64,000 nucleotides of DNA from Cristatella mucedo (lineage: Eukaryota; Bryozoa; Phylactolaemata; Cristatellidae). The stretch lies in NCBI GenBank assembly GCA_009760855.2, contig WPIO01000024.1, positions 1,854,001-1,918,000 on the forward strand, read 5' to 3'. Below the pieces are notes generated by a model that had not been told where the DNA came from, made no database searches, and was given only the letters and a program-made list of their open reading frames with translations. The position numbers and the translations under genes were made by a program. Of the stretch, positions 11,086 to 24,717 are shown in pieces. How positions within the stretch are numbered: position 1 is the first letter of the stretch; every line of letters starts with the position of its first letter.

Positions 11086-14000
11086 TGTTATGCAGCTATC
11101 TCTGTTATTGCTTAATTTACAGCAGTCACTTCATTGGCATTTTCGCCAGCTGATGAGCTCAACGTCGGTTGCTCCCGGCATGCGTTGCCAAAAATCCTTG
11201 TTACCTCTAGATTAGAGACGCTACCGAAAGCCACCAGGGCTTCCAGTTTCAGTGAGCATAAGAGATGAGTGTTCTTGCCCGATTAGAAGCGAGGGCAACG
11301 TTTACCATTGGACGGTTATCGCTGTCGATACTTTATTAAAGTGGCCAAGTAATAAAGGCATAAACAATGTAGCCGGGTGAGCAGAAGGGGCGGGTCTAGC
11401 CCTCGCTGACTCATTCTTTTCGTTGACGACGTGCCTTTGAACAGTAACCTCCACGAACACGGTTTGCTCGCATTCATAGCATGCGTAGTCAAGCATTTCT
11501 CGTTGAGCTGCAATAGCAGCATACTAGCATATATGCGTGTCAAAGGTTACTTCGTGGTCTTTACAAACAAGGGCATCCGAAATTAGTAAGCAAGGAAATC
11601 GCTGGTTATATCCAGCAGTTAACGAGGGGGATTGCTATTCCCGAAGAAAACCACTGCAGCCGGCATTTATTTATTAGCAGGCCAGCCTAAAATGCTGGTC
11701 AACAAGGTGATCGTGACGCAGACGCAGCAAGGGCTCAATGAAACCGCCGAAAATGTAACCAAAAATAGCTACTAGAAATTTTTAACTCGAATGGAACAAC
11801 AGTTAGTAGGTAGAAATATTTTCAACCAGTAATTACGACAGTCTAAAAAGTCTGGAAAGCATTGTCTTAAAAGCATGGAGTAAGTAAGCTCTCGTAGCCT
11901 GATCAAAAATATATTAAATATTTTCGCCTTATTACTAAATAAAAAGTAGGCAAACTCACAATTGATCTTATTCCGACACACGAGAGGTCCCCCCCTTTTT
12001 TTTATACGAAAAGCGAAATCTACACAAATGCTAAATGAGAGATGCTGGTTGAGCCATTGTTTGCAGCAAGGCTTACCACAATTTTGAGTTAAATTAAGTT
12101 AGCTCATATCTATTAGGCTGGTCTTTGTGCGCAAATTAATTCATGAAGCCTGATATCTAAATTTTAAACGTCGGCAGCTACAAGAAAAATAGGAGAGCCT
12201 GCCGTACTAGTAGACAGGGAATTATTGCAGATACAGATAAATGGTATATGCCATAAAAAAGAATAAAAGCCAACTTCGTGCATGAGCATCCAATAAATCA
12301 GACATAACCCACTTGTAAGAAACGTAAACCAGCACACTCATGGCAAGCTATTCAGTTACATCATTAATCTTCACCTGAGAAGTGGCATCGACGATCCGTC
12401 ACTCAAGATGAGTCCTACACAGACTACAACTAAACATTAATCCGAAGAACAAAGAACGAATGTACCCAATGAATACGGTGCCTTTCCGAATCGCGTTTCT
12501 ATAAACTAATGTATAAAATAGGAGACAGTGAGAGAACACATATCTCCGAACAATTTTGATCGCTCAGAAAAGCGGTATTTCCACTTTTTATAGCACCTTA
12601 ACAACGACTGCACTGCTTGCTTTTAGACGCATTTAAAAGTTTTCAGTAACCAGAGGCAGTGCACGGCTCATTTTCTAGCCTCACCATCTAAAATATGCTA
12701 GCCATATGACATTATGTTGGCTGCCCTTACAAACCATCAACCTTGGGCAACGCCCCAATCAATACTTAGCCATGCTGCATTTGCTGAACAATATCAAACT
12801 AACTGGTGCGACTTCGATGAGGCACAGCCTGAATGAAGATGGCTTCGACAAGTGCGACGAACAACGCATAGAGATTAGGGTGCCTACAAATCAGAGGGCC
12901 CAGCAAGGACAAGTGGATAAAAAGCAAGGCTTTTAGGGTTGGTTTCACTGCAGCAAGAACGAATGCTGAATGACAGCAGGCTGCTACTTGGGAGGGATGC
13001 AATTAGGCGGCGAACGGATGCATAAAGTATGTTGGTATGGAGTACGAACAAAGAAATTCACATCTTTCCAGCTCGAAGTGGCTCGTTAGCATTAGGGTAG
13101 TGTGAGAGGAAACAGGACATGAGATATAAGGGCCGTGATGCCGGTGTTCGCTTTTCCCGACCGTTGACGAGGCTTAGTGATATCGATGATATGGAGTGAT
13201 ACGATACAAAATATAGCGGTGACAGCAGTGAAGACTCTTCGGCCGCTATAAAATGAGGCTGTTAAAACTGTAAATGCAGGAGCTAATTCGAATGGAGCAA
13301 CGACAGTAAATTCAAGACCTATGGTAGCTGCAAGCATAGGCAGGACACGTATACCCAGGTCCCACAAAGGTTGTTTTTTTTACAGTAAAAATTGCATTTG
13401 GAAGGCTAAAATTTGGCTGCAAAAGAGTAGTGGTAAGAGGCTACTTCCACAACAATGGACTAGGTTTTCTGCATCAGATAACTAGCATTATGATGTGAGA
13501 GGTTAATTCAGAACTGATGCAGACGGCAGCACAACCCAGAACACAGAGGTTTTATAGAGATAACTCTATTTACTAGCAAAACAACGTCACTACTCACGTT
13601 TACAACGAGTCCGCAACCCTGTTGAAAATAGTATTAGGGCCAGTATTGTTGATGTAGTGACCCTGTCAATCTCTGGACCTCAACACCATTGAGCGTTTGT
13701 GGAACTAGGCGGATCAAAGGTTGACAGATGAGTCGTACAGCATCTATTGATTTGCTTTTCTCTAGTTTACATGATGCTTTTAGAAAGCTGGGATTATTAC
13801 TGTCAGGTCAGTAACACATCTCTTGGACAGTCTTACTTGCCCTCCCAGCCGGATGCAGCTGGTTGCTCTTGCCATGCTGTGTGGTGGTACCGCCTCACTC
13901 GCTGTGGGCCTGTTAGGATCGTTCGATTTCCTATCAGCTAGTAACTCGCTACTGTGACACTCCTTAACGTTCGGGTTAAACGCGCCCCTTTCTCGACCTG

Positions 14001-14514
14001 AGGTCGACATGATCAGACCTCTTTAGCCTTCTCCTTCCGGGACAATTAAAAAAAAAACAGTACTGAGCTCAGCAGATTCGCTCCGTGCAAAAGATGCTCA
14101 GACAGGTGATTCCTACTCCTTTTGGCGCCACTTCATTCTTCAACTGCAAAATAATCAGTTAGCACTAACAATTTGCTTATTTGTTATATATTTAAAATAT
14201 ACACCACATATGATTGCAGTACATTGAAGTAACAATTTAGAGATCAGTCTGTGAACGTTTTGGGTCCGGTGCCCAGTTTAGGCGGCCACATAGTTACAGT
14301 CATGCTCGAAAATGATAAAACAAGTCTTGTGCTATCAGCAGAAAGATCCTCTGCTAAAACGGTCAATTGCTGAGAGCGAAATAGAGACCGAAGAAAAAGG
14401 AATGATTGAGAAACTGAGCACACAAACAGAGACAACGAGAAACTCTGCACAGGACCCACGAGCAAAACATAAAGCAATCACGTAAACATTATTAAAAATA
14501 AGTTTTTTGAGTCG
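11086..14514. other. No recognised feature
   Basis: Nothing recognisable on either strand beyond short frames under 100 residues. At 11987-12004 this unit has a C/T homopolymer patch where unit 2 reads differently. A short LINE/SINE tail-like piece follows at 14515-14578 (minus). Confidence 0.4.
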
Positions 14515-15149
14515 CACCTGACGGGAGCCAAATCTCTACCCAGGTGCTTTCCAGACTTTCTTGTAAAGGAAGCCTTAATGAAGAGTTAATGATGAGCTAG
14601 GTATTCAACTTGGTCATGCATCCAAAAGCTTTAAAGAACATGGTAAGGCTTGCATTTTTTTTTTAGAGCTTCATGTTCGAGACATATAGTGAATCGTTCA
14701 CGAATAAGAATGCAAAAAAGAATAGTTCACTGGGCAATGGAAAGCTGGGCTACGTAGATGCAGCTTTGAAAGGAGTGAAATGATTCCAAGTCATTATAGG
14801 GATGAAAGCCTCAACAAAATTCCGTACTTTCGGTACATACAAACTTTAAAAAGTTAGCACATTTAAAAAAGGATAATGAAGTTTCGCTCAGAAAGCGTTC
14901 TAAGGAATCGCAGAAGGAAATCGACTAATAAGTTGTTGATGCTTGCCGTAGAGGTAGAAGCAAACTAGGTAATCACAGAAGAATACGCTGGACGCTAAGT
15001 TACATCATAAACGCACCAGCACGGGCAAAAGGAAAGACACCTCTCGCACGTGAACTATAATATAGCAAGCATATGAAGCGATAATGCATGAGAGTGCAAG
15101 TCAGACAGCGCTAATTAACAATAATGATATTAATACTGCACTAGTTTGG

Positions 15150-15252
15150 CACTCCCCAAGAGCCATAGCTCTTTCTAGGCACTTGCATTGGCAGAGAGGA
15201 TCTTTAGTCATGTTTCTCGGCTTGATTATTGTAACTCCGTTTTGGCTGGGCT
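15150..15252 (+). mobile_element. Short LINE C-terminal fragment abutting a LINE (unit 1)
   Basis: Encodes SRLDYCNSVLAGL in one frame, the C-terminal landmark of these LINEs, yet lies 5' of the EN-RT linker of the next element. It is therefore a separate fragment, not part of its frame. Copy at about 34315-34417. Confidence 0.6.
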
Positions 15253-15352
15253 ACATCGGGGTGACGTGCAGTGTCAACATGAATAAAGTGGCATGCAGTA
15301 ACGTATACAGGGTAGGTAGAATTTGCACCTCTGACAAAGTGCACTGCGCGCC

Positions 15353-17581
15353 CCTGCCCAGACTGCCTATGGTTTACCCCAGACATTAAACGAGCCAGGT
15401 CTACGAAGCGAGAGCTTGAAAAAGCACACAATAGATCTGGACTGACTGTCCATCGACAGGCAAATGAAGACTACTATAAGTCGTACCAATCGATCATAGC
15501 AAAGGCCAAGTCTAGCTTCTATAGAAACATTATTGGATCACAGATGCACAATCCAAAAATGCTGATGTCGATGATCAAACATCTCCTCAACCGCTCCCAG
15601 ATTAGCTCCTAACCTAATGATCATTGTAATGATCTAGCCGATCGCTTCTCTAAATTCTTTGTGCAGAAGATGGACAAGATCAGGCAATCCATCCCTGCGA
15701 TGATAACATCCCCACTAGTATGCTGTCCCCCAATTATGGCTGCACCTTAATGTCTACATTTAAGCAGGTCACTAGTGATCTAGTCCCAAAGTTCGTATCT
15801 CAATCAAAGAAAACAACAAGTCCTCTGGACCCTATTCCCAAGGTCCTGCTCCAACGTTGTATTGATCTACTGCTGCCATAAGTAACTAACATCATTATTA
15901 TGTCATTAGCCTCAGGTCATGTCCCAGCACCTTTCAAAAAAGCTATACTCAGGCCACTTCTCAAGAAAGCGACACTAGACCAAGAGAACTTGAGCAACTA
16001 CCGCCCAGTCTTCCATCTACCATTCCTATCAAAGACACTGGAACGGGTCGTAGCAGACCAGCTGAACTCATATATCAAAACTTCACACCTTGCTAGTAAG
16101 TTCCAGTCTGGCTTTGGAGCTAATCACTCCACAGAGTCAGCATTGCTTAGGGTACACAACGACCTACTTCGGAATGCAGGCATGGGTAGAGAGACTCTGC
16201 TTGCTTTGCTCGATCTTTCGGCAGCTTTTGATACCATCGATCACAAAGTTCTTCTAGAGCGCCTCTCATCTCGCCTGGGCATCACTGGCACTGCTCTGCA
16301 GTGGTTCAGGTCCTATCTCAGTGGGAGACTCCAGAGTATTGACGTGAATGGACACAAATCATCTGAAGTACCTCTGAAATATGGGGTACCTCAGGGCTCC
16401 GTGCTAGGTCCGGTTCTTTTCACGGTTTTTATACTCTCCCTCTTGCTGACGTGATTGCCAAGCACAATCTAGGCTTTCACTTCTATGCAGATGACACTAA
16501 GTTGTACCTTTGCTTTGATTCCTCCCAGTCTTTGAGCACCTCGAATCCTCTCAACTCACTTGCTGCATTTATTAATGACATCCGCACATGGATGGCAGCA
16601 AATTTTCTAAAACTAAACGATGATACAACTAGCTTACTAGTTATGGGCAAACCCACTGTGATTCACAAATTGGAATGGCTGATGCTCATAATTGGCTGTG
16701 CCAGAGATCTCCAGTTGCATCAGCTCAAAATCTAGATGTCATATTCCAAAGCGCCCTTTTGTTAGACGACCATATCAGCTCCACAGTCAAATCTGCCGAT
16801 TCTCAGCTTCAAATTATTGCTAAAATTCGGGCTTGTTTAGATAAGGATACCACGTCTAAGTTGGTCCATGCATTCGTGACATCTCGTCTCGACTTCTGCA
16901 ACTCACTGCTAACTGGCCTACCAGCATGTGCGATAAGGCGATTGGAGCTGGTGCAAAACTCTGCAGCTTGTTTGTCGAGAGCCTTGCAGTTGCCACATTA
17001 CTCCACTTCTCGCCGACCTGCACTGGCTACCAGTCAAGCAACGGATTGAGTTCAAGGTTTTGTCGCTCACATTTAGGTCACTTCATTCTTTGGCTCCAGC
17101 CTATCTCTCAGATCTACTCTCCCATCAGGCCAAGCATCATACCATCTGCTTCTCGGAATCCAACAGTCTACCAATACCTCCTACAAACCTTAAATCCTTT
17201 GGAGACCGTGCATTTAGTTCGTATGCTCCCAAAGCCTGGAACTCCCTCCCGACTTGCGTCAGTACATCCCCTGACCTGACCACATTTAAAAAGAACTTAA
17301 AAACACACCTCTTTAGGACAGCATTTAGTGGGTCTCAGTGATTTTTCCTTCATGTGCTTATGCATGCTGACACTGTGCATGCTGCCACTAACGACATTTG
17401 CATGCTGACCCTGTGCATGTCACCACTAACCATGTTATTCATTTTGTTTGATTATCAAGCATGATATTGCTCACCATTCAATTGTATTTCACTTCGCAGC
17501 AAATGTAAAGTGCCTAGAGAGAGATTTGAGTTCTCTGAGGGGGCTTTATCAAGTGCATTATTATTATTGTTAATATTATTA
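15353..17581 (+). mobile_element. CR1/L2-like LINE, linker to 3' tail (unit 1)
   Basis: The most complete LINE type here. It starts at the EN-RT linker (CLWFTPDIKRAR, SGLTVHRQ, SFYRNII) and lacks the endonuclease. It continues through the whole RT, the conserved C-terminal region (ending NLKTHLFRTAF), the 3' UTR and an ATT tail. The frame is broken at least at the stop near 15610, in the RT (unit 1 only) and near 16735. Such elements copy by target-primed reverse transcription; this one cannot encode a complete protein. Confidence 0.9.
15900..16735 (+). pseudogene. LINE reverse transcriptase core, frameshifted (unit 1)
   Basis: Encodes RT blocks NYRPV, FQSGFGANHSTE, LLDLSAAFDTIDH and GVPQGSVLGPVLF, then shifts frame because of two extra T bases in the run at 16427-16431. 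The YADD block therefore resumes in another frame (16451-16735). Unit 2 has the shorter T run and is open throughout. The extra bases look like a homopolymer consensus error or a very recent mutation. Confidence 0.88.
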
Positions 17582-17965
17582 CGAGCACGAATAAGGCACA
17601 CGAAGGACACATTACAAGGACCCGACAAACAATGCGAGGAACAGGTGCGGTTTGAGCTTATTTTTTGACATAGTGAAGTCAAGGAATGCTGCGACATCAG
17701 TCGGGAGAGATGCATTCTAAGCTTTGCGACCTTAGCAACTAAATGCATGGCCTCCCAAGGATTTGAGTTTGGTTCGAGGCATACCTCGACGATTTGAGTC
17801 AGAAGAGGAGGTGGTAATATAGCTAGCTTGGTTAAAGAGTAGTTCTGATAGGTAGGCTAGAGTTAGAGAATGAAGGGACCTAAAAGTGAGTGACCAAACC
17901 TTGAAGTCGATGCTTTGCATCATGGGGGAGCCTATGCAGGTTGGCGAGGAATGTAGTATGAACAT
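17582..17965 (-). mobile_element. LINE C-terminal fragment, opposite strand (unit 1)
   Basis: Minus strand encodes FRSLHSLTLAYLSELL and the LKSLGGHAFS segment of the LINE C-terminus. It lies tail-to-tail with the plus-strand LINE ending at 17581. Copy at 36747-37129. Confidence 0.75.
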
Positions 17966-18954
17966 AAAATTTTTTATTTGTACTCAGCGAAACATTTCAT
18001 ACAGTAATAACCAGACGATAGTAATACAAATATACATTTCAGTAAAAAAAAAAAAAAAAAATGAACATAGTGTTCAGCCAGGGTTAGCTATAGGGTAGAA
18101 GGCAATGAAGAACCTTTCGAATTTATCTGTAACCCATGCTCCACAACACGAATATTATAAATAATAAGTCGCAACCAACAAAAAAAATCTATTTTCGGGC
18201 GGTTTACAACCCAGCTGCAAGAGATGAATACCAAACGGTTTGTGACATTCATTGTACCATGCTATGACAATCAAGCAATGAAAAAGCTAGAAATTATTAT
18301 GCTCAGGCCAGCAAGCTAAAGCATAAAACACCTTGACATTTTGGACGATCACTTTAGACTACCATACAACCGGTACTCTGGTTAATAGCATGGACTGAAA
18401 TATCCAGGCACTGCATAAAGACTAAACAAGACAAGTTCACTGGTGCAAAGACAAAGCTGGCGAGATCATCCTGAGCTCTGACGAAGCATTTTGAGCTCCG
18501 ACAAAAATGATGCACTCATCGCAGGTAGTAACTGAATCACGAATTGAGTTTCAAACCGTCAGTGCATACAAACTGAAGGCCCGATACAAATTTTTCAATG
18601 TACGGCACTGAACGTTAAAAGACTAGAAACTATTAAGCAAGTGGTGAGACAGTATACAAGCAAGGGGGACCGGTGCAAGCAAGTGAACCTGCTAGGGAGC
18701 CAGAGAGAGGATCTTACAGTCCATTTGATGTTCCAAAAGAAGCGACCGAGGCTCGGATACAAGTGGTGCATTGTGGCAGCTATGCTGTTAAAGACAGACG
18801 AGACAAGCTGCTCGAATTTAGCACCAGTGAAGGCCGATTAAGGGCACTGATCGAAAGTACTGAGTTGAAAAATATTACTATTTATATTATTACTAAATAT
18901 TGATTACTATTTATAGATAAAGCCCAAAAAGCGTAAACTAGCTTGGCTGTTATA
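17966..18954. other. No recognised feature; poly-A patch
   Basis: Contains an A run at about 18045-18061 that reads aacaagaaaaaaaaaa in unit 2 (near 37208). A 62-76 codon plus-strand pair of frames at 18641-18903 has no recognised domain. Confidence 0.4.
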
Positions 18955-19065
18955 ATCATGTCAGCAGGCCCTGATCTCGGCAATGCTCCTTAGCTGCAAG
19001 TAGGTCGCCTTGAGTGTTGAGGCGATGTGATCATCCAATGACAAATCGTTTTGGAATGAAAGGAG
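18955..19065 (-). mobile_element. LINE fragment (unit 1)
   Basis: Minus strand encodes SFQNDLSLDDHIASTLKATY and then LQLRSIAEIRAC, the LINE segment just before the C-terminal conserved region. Copy at 38117-38227. Confidence 0.7.
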
Positions 19066-19262
19066 CTGCATGAAGGTGTATGAAGGCAGATCTATTGAAA
19101 GGCACGACAAAGAAGAGGGGTAGATGGAATCAGAAGACGCAAGTACCTACAGGCTGCTGCTGCACGGTACGATTTAAGTGCGGCAGTTGTTAAACTCGTG
19201 AAGCACATGCTCATATACTCACCTAACTGGGCGAAGCCATAACAACTTACCAACTGAAGGTT

Positions 19263-19374
19263 TCACTTTTGTGTTTCGTACACGTCATTATCCTTCAAAG
19301 TGCATTCCTCGACGGCCGACTGAATTACTTTGGTGGTAGAACTTTTTGGAGTGTTTCTATATTGCTGACCACCT
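19263..19374 (-). pseudogene. Orphan copy of the cytoplasmic tail exon (unit 2)
   Basis: Same sequence as 38425-38536, including acceptor, phase and stop, but with no adjacent transmembrane or CUB exon in this unit. If the array is real, it is a stranded terminal exon produced by the tandem duplication. Confidence 0.45.
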
Positions 19375-19979
19375 CTATCGAAACAATAAATGTATGCATG
19401 GCACATCAAAACCGTCATTAGCATTTCTTTTGAAAAATAGTTAGCCAAGAGTTTTCAATTATTATAAGCTAGCGCCGGCCTGGAAAAAATTAAATTGATA
19501 ACATTATCAAAGATTATCAAAGAATAATCATGCTTCACTGATCGACAATCTCAACAGCGTTTACTTAAGTAATTAAATAACCAACAGATCTAACGCCTGC
19601 ACATTACTACTTCTTAGCATAATAAAAAAATCAATGTTCAATTGCAAATATCAGAATGCAGGCTGTAGCTAAATATGTAAATTAATTAATTTAACATGTA
19701 AATTCGCCCAACTGCAAGTTTTGACACTACACTTATTATAGCTGCACTGCTGACGTAGAAATAAATATCAAAAGGGCTAAAAAGCTCAACCACCATATTC
19801 CAAATCATAAAGGCTGACACTTCAACTCACGATTATAATTTATTCGCTAATATTTGTGAAGACACTTCTACTTATCAATTTGACATGACCTATATCTATT
19901 TCTGGCTAAACTACACAATATTATTGAGCTGTTCACACATTTACTATAAGAGCTACATTTACCAAGCGCATGATGCAAC

Positions 19980-21435
19980 AACTTACCTCATTAAACAAGA
20001 TCGAACATATACGATTTGAACCACGACAGTGCCTCGTCTGATAGACCTATCGTTGTTCTCTGGCAGATCTAGTAGCGCTAGGGACGTGACATTACCGTCA
20101 TCCTTGCTGCTTAGGATGTCAATTTTTACAAGGAGGGGAGCTGTTTCAGTGAAGTGATGTCTCTTGAATCCCGAACGAAAGGTTTCTGATAATTCATCAT
20201 GTTCAATGTGTTCAAATAGCTGCTTATAGAAATATTTTCAAGAATCGTTGACTAAAAATGGAAGAAGGAAAACTCGGCGGTAGTTTGCTGTGACCTCTGA
20301 ATATAATCCAGGATTTTTAGGCATCGGCCTAACGACTGCCGATTGGAAGGACCCGGCTACAGCCCCTTTTTCCAGAGAGGCCTTACAAATCTCAGTTATG
20401 GCCGAGCTAAGCTGTCTGCAAGTGAAGACTACAGAGTCGATGGAATAGGGTCTTCAGGAGATAAGTTTTTTAACTAGACTTTATTAAGTTAGCTATATAG
20501 TTTTTGTTGAAATCTCGGGAAATATCTTAAGACAGGTCATAGGTTGTGACTCAACAATTGCTTTAACCAGAGGGGTCTTTGTGGAGGCACACATTTGTGC
20601 AATTATTGCAGTGTAAAAGGATGACGTCAATCGGCCAAGTTATTAATATCTGGGGAGCGAGACCTCCCAGAAATGGCAAGCAAATTGTTGACCCTCTTGC
20701 AAATTGGTTTTTGATCCACCTGGCAGGACTTCAGTTTTGAGTGAAATAAGAAGCCCATGCTTTTCTAAGCTTCTGGATGTAAACTCGGAGGATGTCTTTG
20801 AAATTTGCTAGAAAGTCACTGCACCGAGACATCTAAAAGCATCGTTCAAGCTTGCGCATAACACGGTGTATCTTTTAAGTTTTTTTAGTACATTGAACAG
20901 GATCTCCGTGACTCTGTACGCAGAAAAAATGTGTGGAGAGCATGCTCGTCAGGAGCACTCCTAAAGGTTAATGTTACAGGCATCAGCGAGGGTATCGAGG
21001 CTGTCGGTGGAGTCTGGGTGCAGATCAAGAAGACCTGCCTCACAAATAGATTTCAAAGATTTTCCGGGTCAATGCTTTTAAAGTCGTGTCTCTGGACAAA
21101 CTCGACGTAATACAGCATGCTCAGCGGAACATGAGCAATAAAACGAAACTGAGCAATGATCCGAGATGGTCAGCGGGCACCTAATAAGGTCAATGAGACA
21201 GACATCCTTAGCGATAACGAGATCTATGACATGACCTCGCTGGAACTAACGCTTTGGATTAAACTGAGGTTTTCTAGACTTTCAAGTAATGAGCGGACCT
21301 GGCTGTTGCTAAGAAGGTGAATGTGAATGTTCAAGTCTGAAGCAATCGGTTATAGCCTGTCACACACAAAAATACTTTAGTGAGGAACCTCAAAAAATCG
21401 TCCAGAAACAAGATTTGACTACCTGAAGGGGGTTG
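19980..21435 (-). mobile_element. Broken CR1/L2-like LINE, EN-RT fragment (unit 2)
   Basis: Same element as at 770-2240. Here the region near 20126 reads acaaggaggggagctg in place of the T run, so the frame runs on after the HFTET motif (TAPLLVKIDILSSKDD, then LALLDL). Motif A is still missing its catalytic core. Confidence 0.75.
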
Positions 21436-21454
21436 GCGGCAGATCGCAACAATG

Positions 21455-21900
21455 AAAGAACTTGAAAATTTTAAGAACTTAAAAACAGCTATTTAGGACA
21501 GCATTTAGTGGGTCCCTGTGATTCGTTCTTCATGTGCTTATGCGTGCTGACACTGTGCATGCTGCCACTAACCACATTTGCTTGCGACCCTGTGCATGTC
21601 ACCCCTAACCATGTTATTCATTATGTTTATCAAGCATGATATTACTCACCATTCAATTGCGTGTCCCTTTGCAGCAAATGTAAAGCGACTAGAAAGAGAT
21701 TGAGTTAAGCATATTAATATATAATTCCTTTGTATAGCGCTCCAAGAGAACTTAATCTCTATTCAGGTGCTTCACATATGCCTCGGGGCTCGAGCTCACG
21801 ACCTCAGCCAGGCCTTGGTCGGGGCGAGCACCTTAACCGCCAGACCAAACCAGCTCTCCGAGGGCGCTATATAAAGTGCATTATTATTATTATTATTATA
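21455..21900 (+). mobile_element. LINE 3' tail with nested SINE A (unit 2)
   Basis: Same nested arrangement as 2263-2694. The SINE occupies about 21707-21853 on the minus strand. The closing (ATT)n is one or two units longer than in copies 1 and 3. Confidence 0.8.
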
Positions 21901-23327
21901 TGAAAGATGCATGTTCTTTGATGGGGACCTGATAGCAACTGATGATTATGAAAAAAAAAAAAAAAAACTGAAGTTCTTATACACGGTTTACCAACAACAT
22001 TAGCAGCCCGGCAACTCACTTTGTCTGACGACAAGGACTCAAAGAATGAGAACGCGGATCGGGTGGTTTCAGATACAAATTCACCAGCGCAGGGCGTCAT
22101 CCAAGTCTCGGACAGCAGAAATGCAAGTAACTTCTCCTGGACAGCCTGATCGTGGTCAAGTTACTCCTTGGTTTTTAGTAAGCGGACATTTACCAGTCGG
22201 AATTTTAGAGGCTGCCGATCAACTGCGTGACGCCAATTAAGTGGCTTGCTTTCTTGGCGGCATGTAGCCGGCCCTGATAGACGCCGCGTGTACGAATTTC
22301 ATTGGAGCCTGCCGGCTTTTCACAAAATGCTGACGCAAGGCGAGTAAGCTTCTACCATAACGATTGGTTAAAGGATCTTTAAACTTGTGTTCGTAGGTTT
22401 AAAAGCCGAGCGGTTGATAGGTCGAACACAGGATCAATAGAGGTTCTTACAGATCACCTTGCACCTAATGCTAAACAGGTCTTGTTTTGAGTGGCATATC
22501 CAAAGACAGGTCATAAATTGTCACAACAAAGATATCAGTGGAATACCCGAAGGTATCACGAGCAGTCAGGCAAAGATCCACACGGAGGAGTCCCACGGAG
22601 TCACCCGAGGCCGCTCTCTAGTGCGAGGAAGATATCTGCCAACAAGGTTTGCTGCAACTGCATGCGACTTCAATTCAAGCCAGCTCTACGCTGAGCGAAC
22701 GGCATGCCAATGCCAGCGCATCCGAGGAGCATTCTTGAGTTTAACGAGGTTTATGTTTAGGAATCGCCGAAGTAGCTTTGCACGTTACCTTTGCTCTTCC
22801 CGTTCATTACGTTAAGAGATGGTGATGGCCGTCTCCTCTCTTTGTCCTATAGCCACTATAGTAATGACAGAATATTGCATCTTGCGTACGCACGGCGCTG
22901 AGTTCAGATTCCAAGACTTAATCACATGGTCTAGGAGCATAATTTGCAGAGCTCTCCTCCCATGCGTCCTGCTAATGGAATGGTTTGAGGTTTTGAAAAA
23001 ATTTCATTAACCGGGCGTAAATTACTGCTCATTCGCCAACAATTCGCTTACTTCTTAATTCTTCCGTTCTGTCTCATCGTCTATCTAAAATACAGACCGT
23101 GTAGGCTTCTCCCCAGTCTGCAAAGCTCGGGTTATTTGTAGCGTATCGTCACGCTGAGAGCACCTCTTAGATAAGTCACTGCGTGGTTTTCATTGCAGCT
23201 ACTCACTTTGGCATGTTCACGCTTTAGGTTGAGGATTATAGTTTATGGTTTACATCTGGGGCTATGCATTTAAGCTATTTATCAAATATAAGGTTGAACT
23301 CGTGTATTGAATCTTAAAACCTAGCTG

Positions 23328-24717
23328 GTAAGTTCCAATCTGGTTTTAAAACTTATCTCTCCACGGAATCAGCATTGCTTTAGGTGTTTAGCGTTCTTCG
23401 CAGGAATGCAAAATTAGGTAGAATCTTTCTGCTTGTTTTTCTAGAACTTTTAGAATTTTTGATAATATTAATATAAAAAATATTGATTAGAAAGTCTTTT
23501 TCGAGCGCCTCTCATCTAGCCTGGGCATCATTGCCACTGCACTGCAATGGTTCATGTCCAATCTCAGTGAGAGACTCCAGACTACTGATGTCAACAGAAA
23601 AAGACCCCGAGGTACCACTGAAGTATGGGGCACCTCAGCACTCTGCGCTTGATCCGGTTCTTTTCAATGTTTATGCTCTCCTTCTTGCCAATGTGATAGT
23701 CTGGCACAACATTGGCTTTCACATCTATGCAACTTTGCTTTAATCTCTCCCAGCTCTCCAGCGCGACGAATTCTCTCATCTCCCTTGCTGCACGTATTGA
23801 TAAAATCCGAACATGGATGGCAGCCAACTTTCTAAAATTGAATGATGATAAAATCAAGTGACTAGTTATGGGCAAACAAGCGGGATTCAGAAATGGGTAA
23901 ACCCAGCCCTCACAATTGGCTTTGACAGAATATCTCCTATTGAATCTGCATGAAATATGTCTGTCCCGTTCTGAAGCGACCTTTAATTAGACGATAACAT
24001 CAGCTCCACAGTCAAGTCTGCATACTTTCAGCTACATAACATTGCTCAATTCGGGCTTGTTTAGACAGGAATACCACATCTAAATTGGTCCATGCATTTG
24101 TGACATCCCGTCTTGACTTCTGTAACTCACAGCTTGCTGGTCTATCGGCTTGTGCAATCAGGCGCTTACAGCTGGTGCAAAATTCTGCAGCTACGCTTGT
24201 CTGTCGTGAGCGTCGCAGTTGCCACATCATGCCACTTCTCGCCGAACTCCACTGGCTCCGAGTCAAGCAACTCATTAACTTCAAGGTTTTGTCCCTCATT
24301 TTTAGGTCTCTTCATTCTTTGGCAACAGCCTACCTATCAGACCCCACTCATACCACCCGCTTTTCGGAATCTAATGGTTTACTTAGACCTTCTGTGAACC
24401 TCAAATCCTTTGGAGATCGTGCTTTTAGTTCGTATGCTCCTAAAGCCTAAAACTCATTACCGACGAAGGTTGCAACGCCTCCTAGCATGACGAAATTTAA
24501 AAAGAAGCTGAATAGCATCTGGGTATGCTGGAACTAACTATACGTGCATGCTGACCGTGTGCATACAACTATGCATCTAACATCTAGCATTCGCATCTAA
24601 CCATGTTATGCTTTTGTCACTAAGCATTCGACCAAACTTCCTTTGCAGCAAATGTAAAGTGCCTAGAATGAGGATTAATTCTCTAAGGGCGACATACAAA
24701 TTCATTATTATTATTAT
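23328..24717 (+). mobile_element. Degenerate LINE, RT to 3' tail (unit 2)
   Basis: Same element as 4131-5535 with fewer homopolymer errors; the C-terminal segment is open for 121 codons at 24085-24450. RT motif C is destroyed here too. Confidence 0.85.

Larger units (their letters stand above)
1..19213. repeat. Array unit, copy 1
   Basis: This first unit is about 51 bases longer than copy 2. Most extra bases are homopolymer extensions or patches where copies 2 and 3 have ordinary sequence, for example the T run at 914-929 and the A run near 18045-18061. Its contents are itemised separately. Confidence 0.95.

Noticed and set aside
15084-15389. 101-codon plus-strand frame
   Set aside because: It reads LINE C-terminal sequence in the wrong frame (the real frame gives SRLDYCNSVLAGL).
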